A stretch of DNA of 64,000 bases, taken from contig NC_079233.1 in assembly GCF_028502605.1 (NCBI RefSeq), forward strand, positions 62,001 through 126,000, given 5' to 3'. Of this stretch, positions 24,729-35,793 are shown piece by piece. The stretch comes from Trichoderma breve (Eukaryota; Ascomycota; Sordariomycetes; Hypocreales; Hypocreaceae). Both the position numbers and the translations under genes were made by a program. Every line of letters starts with the position of its first letter. Within the stretch, counting starts at the first letter, position 1. The notes under the pieces are model-generated. The model searched no databases. It was given only the letters and a program-made list of their open reading frames with translations, and was not told the origin of the DNA.

Positions 24729-25966
24729 ACCTGTATAGTACTGTACATCTTGCTACGTTCGATAGTAGAACTACACTAATAGGCTGTAAATGCTTTTCTC
24801 TATATGTTTTTCTATCTCCCTCTCTTTTCTTACCCCATTTGCTCAGACCATTATGCTGGTTGACAAACATGGCCTTGGATGTCATCCACCGCCTAATATG
24901 GCCCATAATGAGTCAAAATACCCAAAGATCCGACATTGAGGATCGACCAATGCTTAATATCTCTAGCAACTTGGTAGTTGTTTATGAACCTTCCATTCTA
25001 GTATACGAGAACAAACGTTAATTCTTATCTCTTATCCAAAGTAAAAATGATAAAGACGAAATTTGCGTCTTCTAGTGAACCTCTAATTAAAAACAACGCT
25101 CCTCCATGAAAATGCAAAAGATGTCCATAGCTTCAGCCACCGCGCATTTACGATGCTGCCTCATTATACTTGACAAAAGCTTTAGTTCTTATTCTTACCT
25201 GCCATACCCCTAGGTCTCACATGTCTCTAATCTAAGGATTGAAAGACCTTCTTAAAGAAATACTATAATTTTCCGGTAACAGGGTCGGATTTCGTAAAGT
25301 AACCACACTGATAGCTCAGTCTTATATCTGTAAGAAGCACCGAAACAATCACACTCACCCAGGGAAAGCAGAAAGTGGTCTGGAGAGGTAGTGCAAAGAC
25401 CACAGAACGATTGCGTCGATATATGAGACTTCTTGGAAGTTTGAAAAGTCTTGCTTGAGCAGAATTATAGCAGAATCAATGTCTGTAGTATTTTCACGAT
25501 ATCAAGATTGTTGTGATAACAGAAGTGTTGATCTCTACGTAGAATTGAGGTAGTGTTGCATCAAGGACTTAAATTGACATTGAAACGCCAAATCACCAAA
25601 GCAGGTGCTGTTCAAATAGCCGAAGAATAAGCGTCACTGAACCAATACATGCAATCGAGTAGCTCTCTTCCAGATTCTTGAATGGAACAGCACTACTTGC
25701 GACTGTAGGGACAGTGCTTCAACATAGTCATAATGGTTAGTATGGACTATGTGCACAGTCAATAGTATAGAATTACCATTGCACAACAGTGTCAGTTGCC
25801 GTTATAATGATATGGATTAGTAGAGTATGTTCCGTGATAGAAACTAATAACAGGACTTGATAACACCCAAAAGAAGTTCAATTTTATGCTAGAAAGCGGG
25901 TAACATATGTGCATCTCGAATTTTCTGCTCTAGAAGCTCTATAATTTGATCTCGGACTCTATAAAA
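24729..25966. other. Intergenic region, no gene seen
   Basis: This lies between the convergent ends of P450 C and RTA1-like B. It is AT-rich with a pyrimidine-rich run at about 24796-24838 that probably falls in the P450 C 3' UTR. Short open frames have no recognisable motif. I see no repeat or RNA gene. Confidence 0.5.
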
Positions 25967-26959
25967 TTAGATCTCGTGCATTGAATTGTTGTAAAGGGCC
26001 TGCTTTTGAAGGAGAGGACTCATTTCTCCGGGATATTTCCAAAGAAACCAAGCAACAACCAAGAACATTGGCAGGGCATCCAGACAATAGACAAAAACCT
26101 CTGTAGTCAGCAAGTATCCATTACTGCCCTGGCAATACTCGATAAGACGAAAGATATTTCGAATGATGATAAGCGCACTTGCAACATAGAGTGCGTGGAG
26201 ATAGCTTCTCCATTTTATATCGGCCTGGTGACTTCGTGCGGTCGGAGCTAGTATCATTCGACGGTGGAATATAAGTGCTATGACAACAAAGAGTCCAAAC
26301 CAGAGAAGCTGCAACACCAGGCCTCCAATGATTATATTATTTCCCGCATCGAATTCGGCCTTGTTGGTCTTGGCAGAAGCAAGCATACCACCTCCTATTC
26401 TGATGTTAGGTATGTCTCCCAAACGGTGTGCAATATGCCTTGACATTAAAACCTACCACCAGCAAGAAGAAGAAAGCAGATCACATCACCGCAAACAAAT
26501 ATCTTGGTAAGCCATGTTCGCTTTATAATCGCATGCTTTTCTCCATCAACAAGCTCAATAATACGTCCAAGTGACATATAGACCGATGCTGCGAATAAGG
26601 CTGGAGCGAGTAATATAAATAGTGTCTGGACAAGATATGGTGTCTCAGTCCAACATCCAGGCTTCTGTTCTGCCGAAACAGCCCTGCCAACGAAGCCGAT
26701 AAACTCAACTATTAGAAGCGGTCAGTTACTTGCATCTTCCTCAGGCAGCATCAGTTCTCTTGGGTTATGTACATAAGCAACCAATGACCAATGGCGTTAA
26801 AAACCATGCTCTTGCTCTGACCATTCGAAAAGAATGGCCGGCTAGTGATAAAAAGAAGAGTGCGCTGAAAATCCCTGCAGCCGCAAGAGATGGGACATAT
26901 TTATAATAGGAATATGTTACGTGCTGCCAGTTCGCAATACAATTATCACCGGAACTCAT
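25967..26959 (-). CDS. RTA1-like seven-span membrane protein (copy B)
   Basis: A 288-residue protein with exons 26773-26959, 26457-26708 and 25967-26394, read right to left. YYKYVPSLAAAGIFSALFF, FEFIGFVGR, YLVQTLFILLAPALFAASVY and LGRII are canonical RTA1-family blocks, more so than in copy A. I chose ATG 26959 (MSSGDNC); 12 upstream in-frame codons are hydrophobic but lie outside the family pattern. Members of the family are linked to lipid-toxin resistance. It is divergent from the O-methyltransferase, and together with copy A it brackets the three P450 genes. Confidence 0.88.
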
Positions 26960-29321
26960 TTTGAATTGTTGAAAAAGAAATATTATGAATGACAATATAG
27001 TACCGAACAGGAGAAACGAAGGGGACTGAGAGGTAACGAAGCGAATGTTGGCGCGTAATCTAATTAAAAATCATAGACACGCATGATGCTTTTAGAGTCT
27101 TAAATATGTTACAATGGAAGGCTTTCCCCCTTTTCAAAAAGGCTGTGCTCTCAGATTTTCCAATCTTGAAACGCGCGGCTTCTAGAGGCATCACCTAGCC
27201 GCGACAGAACACGTCGGGATTCGGGGCAAATCGATACTGCGTGTGGCCTGTAGACAGCTCAAGAACCCCGGGATAAAATTTTACGCGTTTCCATTATTTA
27301 AGGCCAGCCTATGACAGTAGATTCCTAGCTCAAGATAGTGCTAAGGTTTAGATATAGGCGCATCTGTTGTTTATCTGTCCCTTGAATTGGAAATAAACGC
27401 TGACATTTGGATAGAGGCGCAGTCAATCTGTCCCCACATAGACGCATTAATACGAAGTAAACTGTAGTATTTATTGCGAAGCCACATTGATTAATGTGAG
27501 CTGTAATCTTCGGCGCTTGCAATTAGTTATAGCAGCAATATTTCGGATGTTTAGTGTTGAAAGATATTCGTAAATTGCAAAGAGAACATCGTCGGAAAAT
27601 TTCCAAATCTCCCATGAGAGAAAGCACTTTGCTTTTGGATCATGAACATCTTTTCCTTGCGACCGACTCACTCAACCTGTAAAGTTTTTTTCTTTTTCTT
27701 GTAAGCCAAATTCTATAGTTCAATGAATCAATAACTATCCGTCATCTGCGGAAGGGTGAAGAGGTCGACTCTCCCCAATCAGGTAAAAGCTTGCCGGTGC
27801 ACGGGTTTCGCTTAAGCGGAATTCCTAAAGCCAGTTGTTCTCAAAGAGTAAGGTATAGGGTATCGGAGGCCTCGTAATGGTGTTTGTTGACAATACTCTT
27901 TGTCCTTTAACAGCCGAGTCGGTATATATATGCCCGATAAAAAAGGGGAAAAGGCAGTTCGAGATGTATCAGTTTGGCAAGAATGGCTTACAGCTTACTC
28001 ATTCTCCTGCATCTCTCTGAATGCGGTCGGCTAGCAAATACTCCGCACTAGTGGAACGGTTCACTCTGGATTTGCCATCATTTTTCACATCAGCAGATGA
28101 ACCAACCGCGTATTTGATTGCGTATCAAAGGAGCCTGGAAAATGAAAAAGATTTGTCGGAAAGAGGTTCATAATTACAAATATTTTATTTTAGATACTTA
28201 TGTAACAAATGTGTCATCATAAGATAGGTACCACAATGGCAAGCCAAGTCTGCTAGAACAAGCATAGTTATCTGCTTACAATGTCGCCACATCATGAGCT
28301 GTCTGACTATTTATCGTCTTGGCTATGGGCCTGGAATTTCGCTTCATATTTTTACCCTTTGGTTTACATTATGTGGAGTAGTGAATACCTATTTTGACCT
28401 CTGGTCAATACGTTAATTCGTTGGTTTCTTTTTACGCGTATGGTATTGTCTTGCCGTTTATAAGCACTTGGGGGATATCCCAACGTGATGAAGCTATTGT
28501 TGAAAGATCCTACGTAAAGGGATGGGTCAGTTCTCGGTTTGCGCTACGTATAATTCTCAGTCATGCTTCGTAGTAGATAACCTATACACAACGTCCATAA
28601 TAAAGTTACTTGATATGCATATATTTTTGGCCTCAACTACATAAAGCCGGCCAACTTCTCAAGGCCCAGATATTTTGATCATTATCTTACTAATTCTTAT
28701 GCAACTCTTGGCTTGGTACTATTACACACTACGTCAACCCATATAGTTACGATCTATTACCTGTATTTGAGTTTTCGTATTAGCTCGGTTCTGGCAACAG
28801 GCCGAGACTCGCTGACTAAAGAAACTAAGCTCGCTTTAACACCTGTGCTACCTAGGTAGCCTAGTGTCTTGTTCTAAAAGACTGGTACCATTCAAACTTG
28901 TCTACGATTCATGCCATCTTTCCTCCCTTGTGTCATTTCGCGAGAATTTAATTGGAATTCACAACAACTTCAGCAATCCTGAAGGAGTATTAAGCATTTA
29001 GTAACTGCAGTAGTGCCAACAAATAGCTTCGAAGGAAGTGGCGCAGTGGATGTACTTCACTACTAGTATGCACCAGTGCAGCTAGCATTACCGTTACTAT
29101 CAGGTTCTGCCAATGGGCTGCAGCTCAAGCATCATGGGCATTATTCGCCCAGGAAATAGCCTTCCGTCTTTCGATATTATCATGGTTCTATTATGACAGT
29201 CTCGTAATCAATGTATCTTTAACCAATTTATTACTTAAGTACGCCCTCTCTCCCAACTAGACTTTTACTGTTCGCATTCGTTGAATATCAAGTCAAAAAC
29301 TAGTCAACATCTCAGTTCACA
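26960..29321. other. Long intergenic region, no convincing gene
   Basis: A 2.36-kb gap between RTA1-like B (leftward) and the O-methyltransferase (rightward). A TATA-like GTATATATATG lies at about 27920-27931. Two short minus-strand ORFs (27325-27522 and 27471-27671) have no family signature. A 25-codon frame starting at about 27983 has a hydrophobic start (MAYSLLILLHL), but it is too short to call. The gap is unusually long for this window and could once have held a gene. Confidence 0.4.
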
Positions 29322-30724
29322 ATGTTGAGCCTTGTATCACAGATCGAAGCTGTCGCCAGTTCCCCGCCTAATGATGCTGGTGAACGACGCGCACTCTATG
29401 ACGCTGCTAAGAAGTTACTGAACGTTACCGAGGACCCATTTGATACCATCTACCGGGTGAACAATTCAGTAAGTCCAATATATACGGTGCTTCACTCAGT
29501 AGCGGGGCGCAACTAACAGGTTCTTCGGCAGCCTATGATCCTTACTTTCTCTCATGTTGCTTGTGAGCTCGGAATTTTCACCTCGCTCGCCAATTCTACG
29601 GTTCCAGTCACGACTACGATACTTGCCCAGTCCTCGAAAGCTGATCCATTGCTACTTAGTATGCTCATCACCTTTGCTTTCAACAACGTTGAGCATATTT
29701 TATATAGTGTAAGACATACTGACCCACATCTGAAGGCCGTATTCTTCGATTCTTAGCCGCTCATGATCTTATCATGGAGGTTGGTGAGAACAGCTATGCT
29801 GCCACTACAATTACTCGCACTTTAGCTCGCCCAGGCTTTAAAGCAGGAATCGCGCATTCGTAGGTCAAATTCTCTTACACGGTGCTCCTGTTTCCGCACT
29901 AATTCATTAATCAATAGATTCATGGCCATTATGCCGTGTCTTTTGGCTGCACCTCAATTTTTAGCCGATACGAAGTATGCCAACCCAGATGACTTGGTGC
30001 GTAGTCCCTTCCAATCTGCCCATAACACCAAAGAACCAGCTTTTGCATGGGCTATGAGGCAACCAAGAATCATGGACGATTTTAACTTGTGGATGTCTGA
30101 ACTTCATGATGGCCGGAAATCTTGGCTGGACGTTTTCGATTTCGCCGAACACGCTTCAAATCCTTCTGCAGACACCCTGCTCTTTGTGGACATTGGCGGT
30201 GGCATTGGTCAGCAGTGCGCTTTGCTCAAGAATGTCCACCCGAAGTTGCTAGGCCGTGTTGTGTTGCAAGACCAACCTTTTGTGATTCCACAAGCTATTC
30301 CAGCTGAGGGAGTCGAGAAACAAAGCTATGATATCTGGACCGAGCAGCCACTTAAAGGTACTCCCACAGGAAGCCATTCACGCCTGCAAGTATACTAAAC
30401 ACAATAATAGGTGCCAAGGTCTACTACCTTCGTAACATATTACATGATTACCCAGACGAAAAGAGTATCACCATCATTCAAAATACTCTACCAGCGATGT
30501 CTTCAGAATCGGTACTCGTTATTGACGAGATTATTATTCCCAACAAAGGCGCCCACTCGCGATCAACAGAAATCGACATGACCATGATGGTGAGCTTTGC
30601 CTCAACTGAGAGAACTGAAAAGCAGTGGGATCGTCTGCTCGACAACGCTGGCCTGAAAGTCTTAAGCAAAAATGTATACAATGGTGCTACAGGACAGAGC
30701 GCCATCATAGCAGTGCCCAAATAA
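29322..30724 (+). CDS. SAM-dependent O-methyltransferase (plant-type family 2)
   Basis: A 383-residue enzyme likely to methylate a hydroxyl group on a small molecule. Exons are 29322-29468, 29532-29658, 29736-29859, 29918-30357 and 30411-30724. The N-terminal winged-helix dimerisation part includes LLLSRILRFLAAHDLIMEVG, spliced across intron 2. VDIGGGIGQQ is the SAM-binding motif I. YYLRNILHDYPDEK holds the catalytic His-Asp pair of the family, and the end (GQSAIIAVPK) is typical. Length matches the usual 370-420 residues. It is the only group-transfer tailoring enzyme beside the three P450s, which supports a metabolite-modifying block. Confidence 0.9.
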
Positions 30725-31363
30725 GCAAGTGCATGGAAGTCTATGGAATTACCATACATATAGCTTAGGAAAGACTAGCTTGTAAAGAAAGCCACTGCAA
30801 CATTGACCAACATCGTTGAAAACTTGGCAATGTAGCTGCCTCTTTTTCTTTCTTTTTCCTTTTGCTACATTCGAGAACAAACACTATGCTGTGTGATCTT
30901 TTCTAAGACCTATATGTTATATACTTCCTGCGTCTTTGTGGTGTCATCAAGTATTATGCTCCCGTTGTGTTCGACCTTAGCTGATGTTCTTCTCACAGTC
31001 GGGCTGCACAAATTACAATTCATCTAATGAATCTGCTTTTAGTAACGAACTTTCTGTCCTACGCCGTATTGGAATTGATACAACTGTCCTGGAATGGAGC
31101 CGTTTGTCGCATTTTGACGGACCAGAACTTCTTACAAGTAAATGTAAGTACAATCATATACTTATGTTGAACGGTACTTTTGATACAAAATTCAAGTTAT
31201 ATATATCGGTTACTACTGAGATGTTTCCTGCTTCCTGAGCTTGCCATTTACAATCGTGTAGTTGACACCAATCTCTCTGTTTTCATGCTGACCTCTATTA
31301 CATAGTAGTCAGTACATTTAATCTCTATCGAGTAAAAGAGCTCCGACTCCTCTTGATTGTAAC
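30725..31363. other. Intergenic region between convergent genes
   Basis: It holds the 3' ends of the O-methyltransferase and of the leftward Ntn hydrolase. A T and C-rich tract lies at about 30841-30870. An 84-codon frame at 30984-31238 has no recognisable motif. I see nothing else. Confidence 0.45.
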
Positions 31364-32746
31364 TTACAAATTACTTGTAATAGGTAGAGAATACTGATCA
31401 AATTTTCCCATGCAGGGCGGGCCTTTGCAAACGCTCGTCGTTCGCTTGGTTAGGTTGTATCGAACATGAGCCAAAGTTGTCTGGGCACCCTTGTATGGAT
31501 AATCTGGTACGTTTTTGACTGTGCAATCTTCCATGTGTTGACAGACAGACGAAGGTAGTGACAAATGATCACAAAACGCTTCGGTTATGCTCTCTTCCGT
31601 TAGCTGTTTATTGTTCGATGGCCTGACTCTTTGGTCAACTCTCACGGCGCGGAACCAACTGCTGCCGCCGGGATAACGATCGTTCCATTGACTTGCTTGG
31701 AAGGATTCGCTGGTGAAATGATTCGATGCTACCACAAAGTTATCTCCGTTAGAAGGATATCCGAGGTGAACAGAACCTGGCGTAATCTCCAAAGACATGA
31801 TAAAGTTGTCTGCAGTTCCGACAATGAGCTTATTCGATAGGTGCCTCGGGGCATTTTTGACGTTTATAAGTGCATTGGCAAAATTGGTGTTGTGCAAGAA
31901 CTGTCGGCGGACCAGTGACATTGGTAAGAGTGGTTCCTGCGGACTCCCTGGAGGCAGAGAGAGATCCAGTGGGAAGTAATCTTCAGTTGACATGAGAGAG
32001 CTGGCGCAGACGCCAAGTCCTGCGGAGTTAAAGCCGGAGCGACCCAACTGGCCCGCTTCAGTCATTACGAACATAGCGGGCAGATCTTCAGATGCATCCG
32101 GGTGGATCTCTAGGTATACAGCCGTATCTTTAAGGTAAACGTTGGCTGACATGTCCCAATTTTGGGCCAAGATAATGTCACCATTGCTCATGGACTCAGC
32201 AAGGAATCCAGCAGTGGTACACTCTTGAAGCTCTTGCATATCTGAGATATCATCGTCCAAAACTACGTTTTGGCTTCGGTTGTCACCATTTTGAGTTCCA
32301 TGGCCATTTACGGCGACTTTAGAGGGGCTTGTATTTGAGCTCGAGGGACAAGGTCGAATAGTTGATCCCCGAACCCTAGCAAGATCGTAACGGGCATTGA
32401 GGAACAAAATCTCATCCAAATCAACGCCGGCTCCATCTGCGATACCTTGAAGCTCAGGGAGTGCTTCGGGAAAATATTTCTCTATACCTGGGAGATAGAC
32501 CTCCTTGATGATGCGCAGAGACGTCTCCCTGCACATGGTCAGTAAATGTAGAATACAAATGCCTAAATAGGGTAACATCTAATGGACCATAAGAGTCAAT
32601 CCATACCATGGAAGTAATTTTCCCGGGGCGTGATAGTGAGCAAGGCTATCAAGAATCTTCTGCCGAGCCTGTTCTCCATGTGTATGGCCACGTTCATATG
32701 GTAGTCCCCTAAGAACAATATGCTGATAGTTCGACGGCAGCATCAT
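31364..32746 (-). CDS. Penicillin acyltransferase-like Ntn hydrolase (C45 family)
   Basis: A 434-residue protein resembling acyl-CoA:6-aminopenicillanate acyltransferase (IAT). Exons are 32607-32746 and 31364-32528, read right to left. LRGLPYERGHTHGEQARQK near the N terminus and the later blocks AQNWDM, MTEAGQLGRSGFNSAGLGV and SNHF are family hallmarks. The predicted nucleophile is Cys150 in ECTTAGF, which would become the N terminus after self-cleavage. In IAT the corresponding residue is Cys103 and is preceded by Gly; here it follows Glu. About 40 polar residues (roughly 105-147) are inserted before it. No SKL-like peroxisomal signal is at the C terminus (SNL). No penicillin genes are nearby, so an amide hydrolase or N-acyl transferase role is more likely. 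Confidence 0.88.
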
Positions 32747-33249
32747 GGTGGATTGGCGCTAGGCAACTTAGCCTGTTTTGGTGAGTAGATTCTGGACGCT
32801 GGCGATTGGCCAAAGAAACTTAACAGCCATCGGGAATCAGCAGGAAAAGATGGCCTTAATGTAGTAGTGCAGGAAGTGGCCGTCCAAGGAGGTAATCGGA
32901 TATAGAACGGCATAAAGGTCTCTTCCGAAGATATCACTGAAGGTATCGCCATCTCGGCATGGCAACCATGTACGAGGCTAGCTTGTCTGGCTGTGGGTTT
33001 GTGGGGTCGGCATAGTAACCCTTCTTGGTAGTCATGGCGAAATGCCTATCTTCCCCCACCCTCGGCAGCTGAATAGCAAGCTCTCCTCACCTCTTGGCAA
33101 AGACCGAGATAAGCAACGGCCAAGGCATTTCGATGGATGTAAAAAGTGTTTAAGAGGACAGTGATCACCAGGATAATGGCTCTGGCAAGTATAATTACAA
33201 AACCTACAATTTTTGCAAGGCATAGCTGTCTTTTAGTGTGGAAATACCA
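32747..33249. promoter_or_regulatory. Shared promoter region, Ntn hydrolase and DAL5-type permease
   Basis: This 503-base gap separates two divergent genes. It contains AGATAA at about 33107-33112 and the reverse-strand AGATAG at about 33046-33051. Both fit HGATAR, the site of AreA-type nitrogen GATA factors. Such sites are common by chance, so this is only suggestive, though it fits a permease and amide-hydrolase pair. Confidence 0.35.
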
Positions 33250-35243
33250 ATGGCTTCAGACAAGAATGCAACCAACTCAGCCCACCATGATGAACTTGTT
33301 GTAGAGCCGAGTGATGTTCATCGGATTGGGGAGGACATCTTCACCAAGAAGTTACACAAACATCACGATGATGCTCTTGACTTTCTCCAAACTACAGAGG
33401 ATCAAAATTTCGCCTATACAGATCAGGAAGCGAGTAGTGTGCGGTGGAAAATCGACTTAATGTTAATGCCACTGGTGAGTATATTTAGCATCATCCATGG
33501 AATGTTTTGTAAGCTATATAGCTATGAAGAACAACGTGCTGACAGAACTTCCTTCCAGCTACTCGGGACGTATACCTTGAATTTTCTAGATAAGGGAATT
33601 CTGTCTAACGCGTCAGTCTTCGGACTTAAAGATGATACGGTAAGTGTGTTTGTGGTGAAAGCTTTCAAGTCAGATACTAATGCTACTACAGCATCTCGTT
33701 GGCCAACAGTACAGCTGGGTTGCTAGCATTTTTTACTTTGGGTATGATGTACCGCCGATACGAACGACCGTCGATGCATAACAACTAACGCACATTCTTT
33801 AGTTATATGCTTGGACAGCCAGTCAATGCATACTTGCTTCACAAAGTCCCTATGGGTAAATGGTTGGCCGGTAATGTGTTTGGCTGGGGTGCCTGCATTT
33901 TACTAGGCATCACAGCCAAGAACTTTGCAGGCATTGCTACCACACGCTTCTTCCTCGGCCTTTTTGAGTCCGTTACGAACCCGGCATTTGTGCTAATTAC
34001 CAGCCAATATTATACTCGCAAGGAACACTCTCTTCGTTCGTGTATATGGTGGGCGGGCAACTCTGTTGGGTCCTTTTTTGGAGACCTTATTGCTTACGGT
34101 ATTGGCCATGGCCATGGCTCGCTTTCGCCGTGGAAGTACATGTTCATCACCTTTGGCGGATTCACGGTCCTCTGGTCTATGATCCTCATGTTATTCTTGC
34201 CCGATTCTCCATGGAAGATGAAATTTTTGAACGAACGAGAGAAACGGATCGCTGTTTTGCGTGTAATGTCGAATCATACCGGGATCAGTTCTTCTCACTG
34301 GCAATGGAAACAAGCGGTTTCTGTTCTTGTGGACCTCCAAGCGTGGATATTCTTTTGTATTGCATTTATCCAATGCCTTCCAGGTGGTGGACTAACAGCG
34401 GTCAGTACAACTTATCCCCTTAATCTCTTCATTTCTTTTCTGAGGTGTCGAGCAATCGCTGCCCACATTTCGAGTCTTCATTACTCCGCATTTTCGCCGT
34501 CAGGTCAATGCTTTCAACGCAACGATCATCTTACCATACCTCTATCCAATCAATCACTCACCTAATGGGTTGCTAACTATGTTGAACTTCCAGTTCAATA
34601 AACTCATCTTAACGGGACTCGGATACACCAACCTTGAGGCGACTATATATTCTATGCCCGAGCATGCCATTCAGCTTTTCAGTGTCATTGTTGCGTAAGT
34701 TATTCTTCGTCTCTTTTATACCTATAGTAGGCTAATGTTTCCAGTGGTATCGTCGGTTCCTATATAGGAAACGCTCGATGCGTCGTGATTATTTTGTCCA
34801 ACATCCCTCCTTTGGTTGGCAGCTTGATAGTGTATTACGTGCCTGCATCTGACAAACTCACTCGTTTGGCTGGTGTGTACATTCTCTTCACGAACACCAT
34901 TAGCTACATAATGGTGTTGAGTCTCGTTGCGTCCAATTTCGCTGGAATGTCGCGCAAGACTGCCGTTTCTGCAGGAATATTTCTTGCTTATTCGGCAGGA
35001 AATCTTGTCGCACCTCAGCTCTTCATTGACTCGGAGGCACCCCTCTACCCCACAGGCTTTCGAGGAATGATTGCCTCATTCGTGACTTTGATTGTGTTGG
35101 CTTTCATCTTGATGACCTACCTAATTTTACAAAACAAACGACGTGACAAGAAGTATGGCAAAGTCGATCCAAATGCCATACAGGAGGATGACTTCCTTGA
35201 CCTGACTGACAAAGAGCTGCACTACTTTCGATATGCTTGGTAG
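33250..35243 (+). CDS. DAL5-type MFS permease (anion:cation symporter family)
   Basis: A 517-residue MFS uptake transporter with about 12 spans. Exons are 33250-33474, 33559-33639, 33692-33741, 33803-34400, 34594-34694 and 34745-35243. RWKIDLMLMPLLLGTYTLNFLDKGILSNASVFGL is split by intron 1 and is the family's first-span signature. GITAKNFAGIATTRFFLGLFES and DSPWKMKFLNEREK are also typical. Known relatives carry allantoate, nicotinate, pantothenate or biotin. The fourth intron (34401-34593) is long and has the weaker donor GTCAGT, but it is needed to join LPGGGLTA to FNKLILTGLGY. The ATG at 33250 is chosen because upstream in-frame sequence lacks another ATG. It lies between the Ntn hydrolase and a regulator, as in small uptake-and-cleavage clusters. 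Confidence 0.9.
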
Positions 35244-35793
35244 CTAGTTGCAATGTAACGAGAGAGATCTTTGTGGGAAGAAAGATGAAATAAATGACAG
35301 GATATGTAGTTCGAAACAGTGGCAAGTTGGGTGTTCTAATTCAATGTATACGTCCTAAGAAATGCACCACGTTGTTGACAAAACTTTGGCTGCCGGTGTT
35401 ATATACTAGAATTTCTTCATAAGTGAGGCATATCGATGGACAAATAGCTGAACACTTTTGCAAGAATGGTTTACTCGCAAGGAGAAAGTGCTCGACTACG
35501 TCGTAGAATGTTTAGATCGTTACGCTGCCTCTAACTTTCACTACAGTTGGGATTTTTTAACCTGTAGGTAGTCACTATCGCCACATGTGACCTTTGAACC
35601 CACAGTAGATTGCTCCAATACCGCACTGCTGAGGGGACCTGGATTCACGGTGGCGTCTTCATATAGCCTATATTTGTTCACCGCGCGCTAATGTGAACAG
35701 CCCACCGACAATCGTCCTAATCGCGGCTGAGTTTACATCCGTCTCTTATTGACCCCATCCAACTGATCAGATGCCTGAGTAATCGTTTCAACA
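35244..35793. other. Intergenic region upstream of the Zn2Cys6 regulator
   Basis: This 550-base gap follows the permease stop and leads into the regulator, both on the forward strand. I see no ORF with a recognisable product and no clear repeated site. It should contain the permease terminator and the regulator promoter. Confidence 0.45.

Noticed and set aside
27325..27671. Short minus-strand ORFs in the long gap left of the O-methyltransferase
   Set aside because: One looks faintly F-box-like (DDVLFAIYEYLS), but the match is too short and no second exon continues it.
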